Shown: positions 31,598-43,800 of the stretch, piece after piece
Layout of the letters: the number at the start of each line of letters is the position of its first letter
Position numbering within the stretch: position 1 is the first letter of the stretch
Source: Rhynchonema sp. JSB1_4
Taxonomy: Eukaryota; Nematoda; Chromadorea; Monhysterida; Xyalidae
Length of the DNA: 64,000 nucleotides
Direction: 5' to 3'
NCBI GenBank assembly: GCA_030248065.1
Contig: JASAMV010003866.1
Span: 1 to 64,000, forward strand
The notes under the pieces: model-generated
What the model saw: the letters and a program-made list of their open reading frames with translations, nothing else
Databases searched by the model: none
Told to the model about the DNA's origin: nothing
Made by a program: the position numbers and the translations under genes

Positions 31598-34241
31598 TAC
31601 TTGTGCACATAATACGCACGCGCATGCTGCCAAGGCTGACACAGAGAACGAAGTGTCGCGTCGTTCTTATTTCAACAACGTTTCGTTTGCTATTTTGTCC
31701 ATCCACCTCAATTGTACCCACCAACCTGTTGTGCGTTGGGCGTTGTCAACATAGGGCTGGCTGATGTCGGCTCGTCGTCCACTGCTGACATCGACAGGTT
31801 ACGGTATTTTATTCGATTACGGTAGAGCCATTCAATCAGACAGCCACCTTCAAATCTGGCATTCCGTCCACATTTCGAAAATTTCAGCAGAAAATATCTT
31901 CTCAAAATCAGCGGACTGCCAAAATGCGCTCGCAGACCTAAAGCGGAGCGATAGCTGAGCGGAACTAAAGCAGTAAAATGTTTCACTCACAACAGCTAAT
32001 GCTTCTCGCTGACTACCGTAGTCGCCTGCTATAGAGCCTGCTTGTCAGTTTGCTTGAGTAGCTCACAACAGGCGCCTGCACATATTTTGCATCCGCTTTT
32101 CCCTGCTTTTGGGTTACGCTAATGACGTCAACGCACCTGTCGCGCTACGCAAAATGTGCTCTGCAACCTGTATTCAGTCCTTCACGCACAGGGCTGCTGT
32201 CCCATGCAGTGTTGCACAGCATAGACACAACATAGCCAACACCGAGTCACGGGCAGCTGCGTTGACAACAGTGTTATAGCCCTGTGTTTTGGCTTGTCGC
32301 ACGCCTCCCTCAGTTGTACCAGCACCAAAGCTCCATTTCTGGACAAAATACGTAGGTGATGTGCAGTAACTTCAGTTCATGTGCATTGGCTCTGCTCAAC
32401 ATGTATGTACAGTATGTTTTTCTTCTTAGAACTACTCATCAATACCACTTTTTTGTACCGGTACACGTTTATGTGAGCTTTTGTACACAGTCTGCAAAAA
32501 GACCACAGTTTTGTTTTCAAATAGTAAGCAAACAAAGAATTCTGAAATAGAAGTTTGAGACACGAAAAATGAAGATGAAGAAACTGGCGTGTAATATTCT
32601 GTAAAATTTCTCGTAAAAAAGAAGACCAGTAAAGGTATCGAAGTTCGTTATAAGCGTCCGAAATAAAAAGTTCCGGTTGATAAGTACACAAAAAGAAACA
32701 GTACAAAAATGACCAGTGCACGCGAGATATACTGTATGAACCATCGCAACAAAAAGTGAGCGCAAAACAGGAAGCAACAATAAAGATTAATAAAAAACAC
32801 GTTGATTTTTTAATGGTCCGTGTTCAGTTTCGATGTTTAACACCTTTTTTCTCCCGCTATTTAGTCCCAAAAACGCCTCCTACCCGCTTAAGATGACCAA
32901 TTAATTAACAATTTGAAACGCTAAATTTGAAAAGTTTAGAAACAAATCAACCGAAAAACGATTGTGTTGTTTTAGTGCAGTTAACCCTCAATGCAAACAC
33001 AATGACGAAAATTATGCGCCGCAATGCAATCAAGAGGGTAAACTGGAGAAAAAACCGACAAAATAAGTTTCGACACTACTAGGCAATACTGCTCTACGTA
33101 AGGTTGTGAATTCTATGCGAAATTAGCCAAGCAACTCGGGGATGTATGATTATGTCAATATCTAGCTGAAAAGCTTCAAATTTTAAATTGGACAAGGTGA
33201 TGTGCCCTCTAAATTAGCAAGCATATTCTCTGTGTCGAAAGTACACGCGGTAGTAACAAATGTAAAATTCAAGAATTAGAATTGATAATCACCAATAAAA
33301 AATCACAAACCTAACGAAAATTAAAGTACGAAAATTGTGTATCCAAACAGACGTTGCGATTTAGTCTTGCAAATATGCGCATCTCGTTAGATCTGTGAGC
33401 GCAGTTCCTGCCCATAATGCCTGGCACAACGGGCCTTTGTCAACGACAAAGGCGCCATGGTGCACCGCAATAAACCAAACATGCTCAGCCCAACTTTGTA
33501 TATAGGTTCAGTGGCGGTCACAGCGCGGTCACCACAGATCTCTCTTGATGCGAGTGCACTGGTGTCTTGTGGACTCATGCACTCAGATGCAAAGCACATC
33601 CACAAGACACCAATGCAGTAAAACAGACATGAAATCTCAAGAGAACGACAGAGCGTGCGCACACAAAACAAACACACCGAAAGAAGTCACAAGTCCATGA
33701 TATTGTTCAATAAAGCATCGTCAAATAAACAAAACCAAAATCAAACAATGTTACGCAAAAGAAAACTTTTTGCAATCTGAGATTAGCCAATGACTAGCTT
33801 TCGATAATCGTTTAAGTTCACAGTTCCCGAAATCCAAAAAGTGGCAATTTGTAGCAAAAGTAGACCAGTAGAACAATAAAGTAGATCAGATACCAATGAA
33901 AGTAGAATCCGAAATGAAAGAGCACAAATGTAAGGAGTGCTCCACTCAAAGAGAGCACAGAAAAGGAACAGCCATAATTTTTAGAACAGGGCAACAGAGA
34001 ACAACATGACTTTGGGAAACACACGAAACCTCGACTTTCGCATGAAAAAAGACCAACAAGCTGGAAAGCTCTGCAAAAATCTCACTCGGGTCCAGTAAAA
34101 GACACAAACATGCAGACTATAACATGATTTTCAACCGGGATAAACATAAAGCAGACAAAAAAACGCAAACAAATGTGAAAAACGATGTATGGTGATGTCA
34201 AAAACCAAAGCGGCGCGCCGATCAGACCACTGAGTGCGAAA

Positions 34242-34583
34242 ACATGTATAGTCCGTCCACCAGCTCATGGCACTTTGTGTTGCTGCTGGCCGGTTTGTTC
34301 CCTTCCTCCACGTTCTAATGAAAAAGAAATTGAGCGTGAGCGACTTTGCAAAAAAAACTTAAAAAATAAGAAAATGTGTCGAAAACGATTGAATTCGATC
34401 AAATTTAAAATTAAATTAAATTAAAATCGATAAAACACGGCGATTTCATAAAAACAGCAATTTAGGAGCAAAAATAATTTTTTCTGGAAATTCAATTTCT
34501 CTTTCATTAGAACGTGGAGGAAGGGAACAAACCAGCCAGCAGCAACACAAAGTGCCATGAGTGGTGGACGGACCATACATGTG
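34242..34583. mobile_element. hairpin MITE just downstream of the NR4A stop
   Basis: Arms of about 90 bp (from ACATGTATAGTCCGTCCACC and GCACTTTGTGTTGCTGCTGG) are mirrored by CCAGCCAGCAGCAACACAAA and GGTGGACGGACCATACATGT. The element starts 49 bp after the stop of NR4A, so it probably lies in the 3' untranslated region and would fold in the mRNA. Confidence 0.75.
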
Positions 34584-34631
34584 TAATAACAAATAATTTT
34601 CTACAATTCTCGGACGAATAAACAAAAATCC

Positions 34632-37600
34632 CTAATTGCAATCGATGCTGTGCTGTTGGTACATGGCGATGGTGCGCAGGTTGTGCGGGAGCAGGTCCTT
34701 GTCTTGGCAAGTCGCCAAACAATCGGCAGCCAATCGAGCGATCGGCGCGTTTTGCTCGATGGTTTGCACGATTTGCCCCAGATACGACGCGCCACGCTGC
34801 ACGGCCGTGATGTGCTCCTGCAGCGCCGACATCAGCTCGGCGTACAGCTGCTCGTGCTCAACCGCGCACTCAAGAACGACCGTGTCTGAGAATGCGAAGC
34901 GCACAATTAATTATTAATCCATCAATCAATTCGTGAATCTGTCCTGGTTGTCACACTGTGCACAGAAAATATTTCACATGCCGTGAAGAGACTACAGTAG
35001 TCTACCTACAGTACCCCATACCGTAACCCAACCGTATACCTTGCAGTCTACCGGCGTCCAACAGCACGAAGAACAACAAGAACGCCATCGAACAACTGTC
35101 AATGTCCAATTCCCTGTGCAGCTGTTTGGCAAGTTGGAGCACAGCAGCCAACCACGGACGCCACGGCGTTGGCACACGTTCTATTGGCAGCACACAGCCG
35201 GAGTCGAATGTCACATGGTCGACGTCGGATGACTTCATTGATCTGACAATCAGAGACATTGATTGGCTTGCGTCCACACACATGTCCGATGGTCAATTGA
35301 TTTCACTCTACTGTCATTGAACACCCAGTTTCGTGCCCCTCTCCCCTTCTGGAATCGTCGTGCACTACCCCTTCAAGCTCTAGCGAGATCATAGGACAAA
35401 GCGAGCGCCGCATTCAAATTCCTCGACCCAAACTACTGCTTGGATCTATTTTTCCCAAATTTTTCTGTGCGTCTACTACAAGTGTGTTCAACCATCGCTT
35501 GATTCATGCATGTACTGCATGTAGTATTATACCTGTAGGCCAATCGTAGTGTGAGTATTGCAGTGAAGTTGCGCAGTAGTAACGCTTCGTAGTCGCGCAT
35601 GCTGATCTTGGTGGCAGCGAGCGGCAGCGCGCTCGCCCAACGGCGTACAACGTCGCAGTTGCACTCGATCAAATCGATAATAGATCGATCGGTGACATCA
35701 GACAGCTGGAATGATCGATTGATTCATTGATTCTTTGACTTCATGTCGTTGTGGTGAATGATCCTGTATCATTGCTATAGAGCATATTTCTGATGTCACT
35801 CGCTTCGACCAACGCAAAGTTATGCAGTTCATAAGCTGCAAGAAACACGGTGGTTGAAATTAGTGGCATCGGTATGCCGAAATATCGGTACAAATATGCA
35901 CATGATACAACAATGATAGGACAATGCGCCATGAACGTGCTCTTTGCTACGCAATTGTCTTTCAAAGTTAGCCCTGGATTCGCAACCCACCACTTTGTGA
36001 TCGCCTTCCTTCTGCTCCACCGGTAATGTTTCAAGGAACGCACGACTGACCAGCGTCACTAAGGGCATCGGCGGACTTGGCGGCTCCTCGACCGATTTGG
36101 TTTTGGACGGCAATCGACCGCGCCGACCTTGCAAACTGCCCGATCGGACAACTGAAACCAATCGATAGATTGTTGATCGATTGATGATCGACTAATCAGT
36201 AAACAAATCAGTTACACGACCTACCGTCTTTGATCATGCCCACCGACAGACATTTTTGGAATCGACAGTACTGACATCGATTGCGATACTGTTTGTCGAC
36301 GACGCAATTGCCGGAGCCTTGGCACACGTATTGCGCCTTCTTTTGCACCGTCCTCTGAAACATCAACCAGCAATTCAGAATCAGTTGGTGTGTAGTTAAA
36401 TTATCAGCAATATTTATCAACCTTGAAGAAGCCCTTGCAGCCTTCGCACGTGCGCGCACCGTAATGTTGACACGAGGCCCGATCGCCGCAGACCATGCAA
36501 GTCTTGTCGAAGTCTAGTGGCTCGTCGACCCCGCTCGGAATCGTCACCAAACCCCGCAAATGGGGACTGGAGTCCATTTTTCTGCACATTAATTGAGGCG
36601 TTTGCTGCGTGTTCGGATTTTATAGGTGTAAGTAATGAAATATGCCTTGTGGTTATAAACCATGAAAAGTAAAACGAAAACGAAAACGAAACGAAATATA
36701 AAATAATTGTGCTTACCCCATCATGAGATGTTTCGTCATTTGAGTTGATGTGCAAGGTCGGACGCCTGACGAGCCTGCGATCTGGGACTGACTGAACGGG
36801 GCCTGAGAATGTTGCGGGTGCCCATAGAGCGACTGCGGCGATTGATTCAGAATACCGTAGGCTGCGGCTGCGGCCATCGGGTGCATGGCTACCTGCAATG
36901 TGCTGATGTTTCGCAACAAAATAAATTTTTCACAAACATCGCACCTCCTCGAACGCCTGTGTGGGATGGGTTACACTGGCAGGTTTGTTTGTATGGGGCC
37001 GTCATTTTGACGGACGCGGAGGCAGGATTGGTCACTTTTGCTTGCGGCGTTACGATCGTCCGTGTGGTGTGCACTTATACAATAGGTATACTTAGGTACA
37101 ATTGTGACCAACGTATAACGTTGTGCTCCAATACATACGTCTGATGAACAACGTTTCAGCTGGTCAATTTTAACACCACAGTTCCATCTCAAACAAAAGT
37201 CAACCAACCCCACCTTCGTACCACACAAACGTCGATGTGGCTTGGTGTGGCCAGTCTGTTCAAACAGGAATCCCCTAAAATCGTCATAACTTACCGCCCT
37301 GTCCAGTCCCCCAGCGCTGTGTGCATGTGCTAAGTAGGTGCCCTGGTGCATGAACGCTGCAGCCCAATCAGCTTGCGTTGCCGCGGCCGCAGCAGCAAAC
37401 AGCGACTGATCACTGTGCACGTGCTGCATCATTGTGCTGATACGCGTGTCGCTCGTGCCACGGTGTTGTGCACCCAACTGTTGTTGTTGTTGTTGATGAT
37501 GTTGTTGTTGTGGTTGTTGTTGCAATGGATCGCTGCTCGTGCTGCCGCTGTGCTCCTGGTCCATACCTGTTGTGCATGGGTGGAATTAGGAAAAAAACAA

Positions 37601-40600
37601 AGTTTCACGCTGGTTAAAATTTAGCAGACCATGATGCCACAAATGACGGTTCAAATAAAAACAAAAGTTAGAGACCGTATACTTTGTCTGTGACCAAATC
37701 GTGACACGTCACTAAATGTTGAGTGTCCAATATACGCTGCATTACATGTGTAACACACACCGAAGTTTCCACGCACAGGAACATTTCCGAACAGAGCCTC
37801 GGGGCTCTATTTGGGGTTAAAAGTTTTCCAAAAATTGACCAAAAACGCATAGCTTTTCTTCACAAAACAGGTTATTTTTCCACATTTTTTCATCCGAGAT
37901 GGAATACCAAATTATGGAATTTGATATGCACACAGAGCAATTGTGATGACATCGTTTCGTTAGCGATAATTTACAGAAATATCAAAAATCTGCCGAAAGA
38001 GCCACGAGGGCTCCATTCCAAAACGTTTCGGAAAAAAGCCCCTGGGGGCTCTATCTGGATAAATAATGTATTTGAAACAAAACGTCCCCTTTTTCCGAAT
38101 AGAGCCCCGGGGGCTTTATATGGAGAACTCCGATAGTAAGATGTGGTGTATATTAAACCAAAATTATGCACCCACTTGGTATCTGGTTCCTTTCCGGTGT
38201 GCTGAATGCGCGATGACTGAGCAGGGGGGCACGCGCAGCGCCAACCAATTGTTGCAGTCTGCTGCCGCCGGGCATGTTGTCGTTGTTTGGTTCACCAGCC
38301 GAACTCATCTCGGTATTCGAGCGTACGCAGATTCCAACGAAACCGCCACCGCTCGACACTTGACCAGATGGGCCAGCGGCAATCTTGAATTGGTTGATGT
38401 TTCATTTCAACAAATATGCGCCTGATAACTTGGTGAGCGGCGCGGTCCGGATTGGATTTGGCCGACTTAAAAGTGTTGGTCACATCTGACATTGTGTGAT
38501 CACTAGGTATACTTCTAGGGTTCAATCGGGTTCGCAAGTTTGTGATCGGAATCAAGAACAGACTACATAGATCGGTAAATGTTCTGGATCGGAATTCGGG
38601 ATGGGGATTGGCTAAAAGTTTTTGATCTACATTTTTCTTTTGGGATCGGGATCAGTCCCGGAACGGAATCTGGATTTAATTTGATATTTTCTGAATCCTG
38701 ATTCGGGTTCAGAATCTAAAAACCGTTAGGGATTCCGATGTTCGAGATCGAGACCCCGTTTAAACCCTCCTTGTGTTTGATTCTAATTTCGGCGAGCGTA
38801 TGATCGTCATATTATTTTGCTTCAATCTCGAGATAATCTTCGACCAACGTCGAACAGATTCGCACCGCACTGATATCACTGAGAGGCTATTTCTACAAAC
38901 ACTGTTTTGTTCACAGCCTGAGAGCCTCAAAATTTGATTACAAACCGCATAATTGTTTGCTGTTCGTTACTCTCTGGACGTCGTCTAACGGACCTAAGGA
39001 TTTTAATTTAAAGTACTAGTTTTAATTGTACAAACTGGTTCTTCATAGGACAAAATAGATCAGGACTCTTCCGTGGGTCACAAGGTTGTTCACGAAACCA
39101 TGCTGTATTTTCGGTCTTGATGTCATCAAAACAACATGCTCTGTAAAATTTGTTTCCTAGTGTTTGCTGATTATTTCACATTAAACACACGCCTGTGGCC
39201 TTGTGATGACAAACAGTGCCCGTGTCAGTGCAGGTTTCTTTCTCCATCTCGGAAGGTCATCAGGTTTTGGGGATTCAATATCACAACAAGGAAGCAACTG
39301 CGTAGGCAAATCACTAATTTTCACGTATGGCATTCAGTGCTTACGTAAATCTAATTGAAATTCAACGCAGCTTGCAGCTGCATGTTTTCGTAACTTTCAG
39401 TTCCAGGGCCAACTCGGTATTTGCATTGTCCCTGTATCTTTTAATTAAATAAAGTAATAAAACACAAGTTACTTCCTTGTGTGATATTGAATCCCCAAAA
39501 CCTGATGACCTTCCGAGGCTTGGCGACATTGATGCGCTTAAGTCACTGATGCGCGCATGAAAAGTTTGTCCTTTCTCGCTGTTTGCTGAAGCTGTAGGCC
39601 TAAGCCTAAGCCTAACCATAGGCCTAGGTCTAAGCCTAAGCCGAATTGTAAGCATAAGCCTAAGCCTAAACCTGAGAACGATCCGCCTGTTTATACCCGC
39701 ATCAATGTCGCGAGACATACCGGAGTTTTCCACTTAAAGCCCCCCCGAATAGAGCCCTCGGGGGCTCTAAGTGGAAAATTTTCCACTTAAAGCCCCCGGG
39801 GGGCTCTAATTGGATTTATTTTTTTACGGACCATTGATTTTACATCGAGCAGTAAACTTGCCAAAATAGTTCAAACTAGTGTAAGAATGACCAAAATACC
39901 GCACTTTTCTGTTGTTTTACCAACGTTTTGCCACGTTTAGATGAAGATCCTCACAATCAGGTTGAAATATGGCATCAGAATGTCGAAATGCTGGCCTAAA
40001 GTGTCCCTACTGACAACGATGAAAACACCCAGTTTTCCGCTTAAAGCCCCCGAGGGCTACAAGTGGAAACGTTTCCACTTAAAGCCCCCGGGGGCTCTAA
40101 TTGAATTTTTTCTTTCTGGTCGGAGGGTCCATTTTCCACCAATTTCCGCATAGAGCCCCCGGGGCTTTAAGTGGAAAACTCCGGTAGTGGCACACCCGAG
40201 GTGAGCAACAGGCTGACGTTACCACGGTACCTCGGGTTGACGTTCCATGGATAGGTCTTTGTGCTTTGCTTGAAAGGTTGGTCTTTGAATACGATTCGAC
40301 TATCTTTCGGATAACCCATTCGGGTATTATACACTGTGGAGGATTATCTGACTTTGTCACGTTAAAAGTTGTCCAGCGAATATAAGGCATACAATACGAG
40401 TACCAAGGCTTTCGTTGAAAGGGCACCAGACGTTCGGCTTTCAAAAGAAGCGCTATTTTCAAAATTGCGGCCTTGCTGCTATTTCCTTTGATCGCGAAGC
40501 AGACATGCTTATTGACCTTTCAACTTCAATTCGACATGCAGAACTTCAAATGTTAGCTCACGTCGAGGTGAACATCAGCAACCCAGCATTAGGTATACTT

Positions 40601-40818
40601 ACCGTGTCCGCAGCGTATATGGGCTGTTGTGGCTTGGTGTCCATGTCACTGCCGGCATGACTGTAGATGTCGGCAGCCTGCTGCGGGGGCCACATCTGCG
40701 TCTGATGCCCGTACGTGTCGATGGGTGGTACACCGGGCTCGGTTTTGATGTTTGTGGCGACCAGTGTGCATTCAGCTGTTACTTGACCGGGTGCTGTCGT
40801 CACTTGTTGTTGTTGAAG

Positions 40819-40862
<44 letters not shown>

Positions 40863-43800
40863 GCTGTTGTTGGTCGCTTGGTTGGTAGGCAGCTTGATTA
40901 GGATCGTAGGATGTGTAGGTATAGGGCGAGGACGTCGAGTGCTGCGTCGACTGCAATGGGATGTTTCATGTTCATGTTCATGTTCATCTGCAATGCCAGC
41001 AGATGGTATCGGTGTACTCGGACAATGTGGTGCACTTGAGGTAAAAAATTTTAGGTATGAGGCACTCAGCCGCAGCCGAGCGATCAAACAAAGGTATGAG
41101 GAATAGATATAAATTGGTTTTTGTGGACCGTGCCCAGGACCTCTAAAATGGCAAATTATTTTTAAATGAATACACAATATTGCGAGTAAGGCTGACCGGT
41201 GGTATGTCCAATATCTCCAATGTTCGATCGATCAATCGGTCCAGGTCCGGATCGTGGTCGCTGGTCGGCGGCGTGTTTGTGCTCAGATCGACCGGCTCTG
41301 CAAATTAAGTTGCACACATCCGTTGATTGATCGGTTTTATTAATTGCGTAAACAATGCGACAGAGATATATTTGAAATTAAATTTAACTATGCTTGAAAT
41401 GGGAGAACACTGCTGTCGGGGCCAGAATCCAACTGGACTCAGTACTCTATGCGCCGTTTCAATGAGTGCATTGTCCGCGTTTTGTTATTTGCACCTGTTT
41501 TGCGCAGCCCAGCCCACAATAATTAATGTTTGGCACCTTGGCATGTTACGTCGCAGTTTTCTTTGTTCACTGAGACAAGAAACGTAAACATCTCTAGAAC
41601 AATCGCGCGTGTTGTGACAAATGTTGTCCTGGTTTTCTGCTTGATTCTTGCTTTTCACGTAACGTTTTCAGCGCATCCCACACACAACATGCCCACGCAG
41701 TAACTGACATTTCGGTGGTTTGATTTTCTCGTGATCCAGTTTAGCATGCTCGTCAAGAATGGCCGCAGGCACAACTGAGCATCATTTTGTTGGAGGAGGG
41801 CGTGACAGCGTGTTTTTAGCACGAAGAAGGGTTCACTGCGTTCCTCCCCCGCGCACCTACAGTACCGGTTGCATCTCTTGGCTGTTTTTCGCATGATTCA
41901 TGCGGCATACCATGCGGCATGGTACCTCCTTAAGTATTGAATTATGCGAAAAATTATGCGGCATTATGCGACCCCATGCGAGCATTTTTGTCACAATGCG
42001 AGAATCATGCCGCATGATTTTGGACCATGCGGCATGATTCTCGCATGATTGTGCTGACTTGGCTGCTGGTTTAGTTTTGCTCTGTTTGTGATCACTGGCG
42101 ATTTATCAGCTGTCAGCTTGAATGTAACGAGTATCCTGGTTGAATCTCACTGGAAATGCGCTTGAGAGAAGCATAAATCGTTATGTAGTTAACGACTTCG
42201 CTACTACACCTTTAAAATCGAATTGCGGAAAAAAGTTTGTCATACACAGTATACCACATAAACATTTCTGTTAAAAGCTTCTTTGGCAAATTTTACGAAT
42301 GTTATTCAGCCTGACAGCAGATAAACTGCCTGTGATCACGAACAGATCAAAACTAAACCAGTAGCCAAGTCAACACAATCATGCGAGAATCATGCCGCAT
42401 GGTCCAAAATCATGCGGCATGATTCTCGCATGGTGACAAAAATGCTCGCTTGGGGTCGCATAATGTCGCATGATTTTTCGCATGATTCAGTACTTAAGGA
42501 GGTACCATGCCGCATGGTATGCCGCATGAATCATGCGAAAAACAGCCAAGAGATGCAACCGGTACTGTAATTATTTGTTTGATGGTGCAACTATAATTAT
42601 AACAATGAAAAAACTATTTGATATAGATGCCTGCCCACAATAACATGAATACCGTACCCCCCGGACGATCATGTGAAGCATTATCTAGTGTAACTCAACT
42701 AATCGGAGCTATGTATTATTGTAGCACGATATTGCTAAGCGACATTATGCACGGTTTCTGCAGACTGGAAGTCTGCTGGCCAGCGCAAAGTTTTGCGCTG
42801 TGGCGTGCAAAGCAGTGTGTGTCTGCACGGTTGCATGAGTATAAGTGCAACTTTGAGCCGCAGCAAGACCGCGTTCCCGCAACTCAGTTGGCAGAGCAAC
42901 TGGCTGTCCAGGCCTGATGGCTGGGAGGTCGGAGGTTCGAGTCCTTCCGGGAGCATACGTTTGGTGTGGCGGCTCAGAGTTTACATTTCCTATTATTGCG
43001 CGAAACGAAATTTTTTTAAAATGTCGCACTATTTCAACAAGATTTCAACGTTCAATTCGATTCAACAATTTATTCAACAACAAAGACATGCCCACAACCA
43101 CAAGCATCATGGCCCCATGAAACGGTTCAATGCAGAGTTGAGCTAAAAGTTGGGTGGAATGGATACGGTAGCGGGGAAGCATCGGGGTTGTAGTGTGACC
43201 AGGGTTGGGCAAAAAAAAACGACGGCGTTTTTTCTTAAAAAAACGACGTTTTTTTAAAAAAACGCCTGCTTCGTTTTTCGTTTTTTTTAAATCCTGAATT
43301 TCCTTGATTTTCCCTGATTTTTCAGGGAAAGTACCCTGATTATCAAGGAAAATCAATTTTTTGTCCCATTTTTTTCAAAAAATTTTCGGCCAATTTTTAC
43401 TTTGACGAGATACGTCGATATACGGAGTTTGACTTTCAGTGATGACCCCGGCCAAAGTTGGTCCCATGATGCGGGTCTGATATGGGATCTTATCTTAACA
43501 ACTCGCTAGAAAAGTGTTGAAACCCGTTTATTTTGCCTCAGAACACATAGAACTACTTCATTTAACCACGTTTTCTTCCCAACATGAGCGTTTTCCAATT
43601 TTTTGGGGGCATATTTTGGTCATCTGGGGGTTTAAAAAAAACATTTTTTTGTAAAAAAAAACGTTTTTTGCCCAACCCTGAGTGTGACATGTGTGTCCGT
43701 GTGTCAGACAACGGCGGATCCAGGGGGCCACAGGGGCCATCGCACCCGTTTTTGGTTTATTTGGCCAATGAAGGGGGCCACCGTTTCGGAAGAGAGAGGG

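Larger units (their letters stand above)
30850..34241. other. region between the cyclase 5' end and the NR4A 3' end
   Basis: Up to about 31065 the cyclase frame stays open, so this part may be N-terminal coding or 5' leader. The cyclase promoter should lie to the right of it. Two MITEs (31173-31362, 31390-31597) fall in this upstream zone. From about 32.3 to 34.2 kb the sequence is AT-rich and I see no gene. A small hairpin (GGTGTCTTGTGGA near 33560 with its mirror near 33600) is the only structure noted. Confidence 0.45.

Noticed and set aside
35740..35835. Possible extra NR4A exon between 35991 and 35705
   Set aside because: It would leave an intron of only 34 bases, and the neighbouring exons already join in phase to give a sensible ligand-domain start.
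40800..41177. Poly-N and poly-L frames over the CAA repeat
   Set aside because: They are out-of-frame readings of the glutamine tract; the Q frame continues into conserved-looking exons on both sides.
42735..43029. Minus-strand frame with [13 protein letters not shown]
   Set aside because: The GLEPPTS type peptide is the well-known false translation of the antisense of a tRNA T-arm; it marks the tRNA-like sequence instead.
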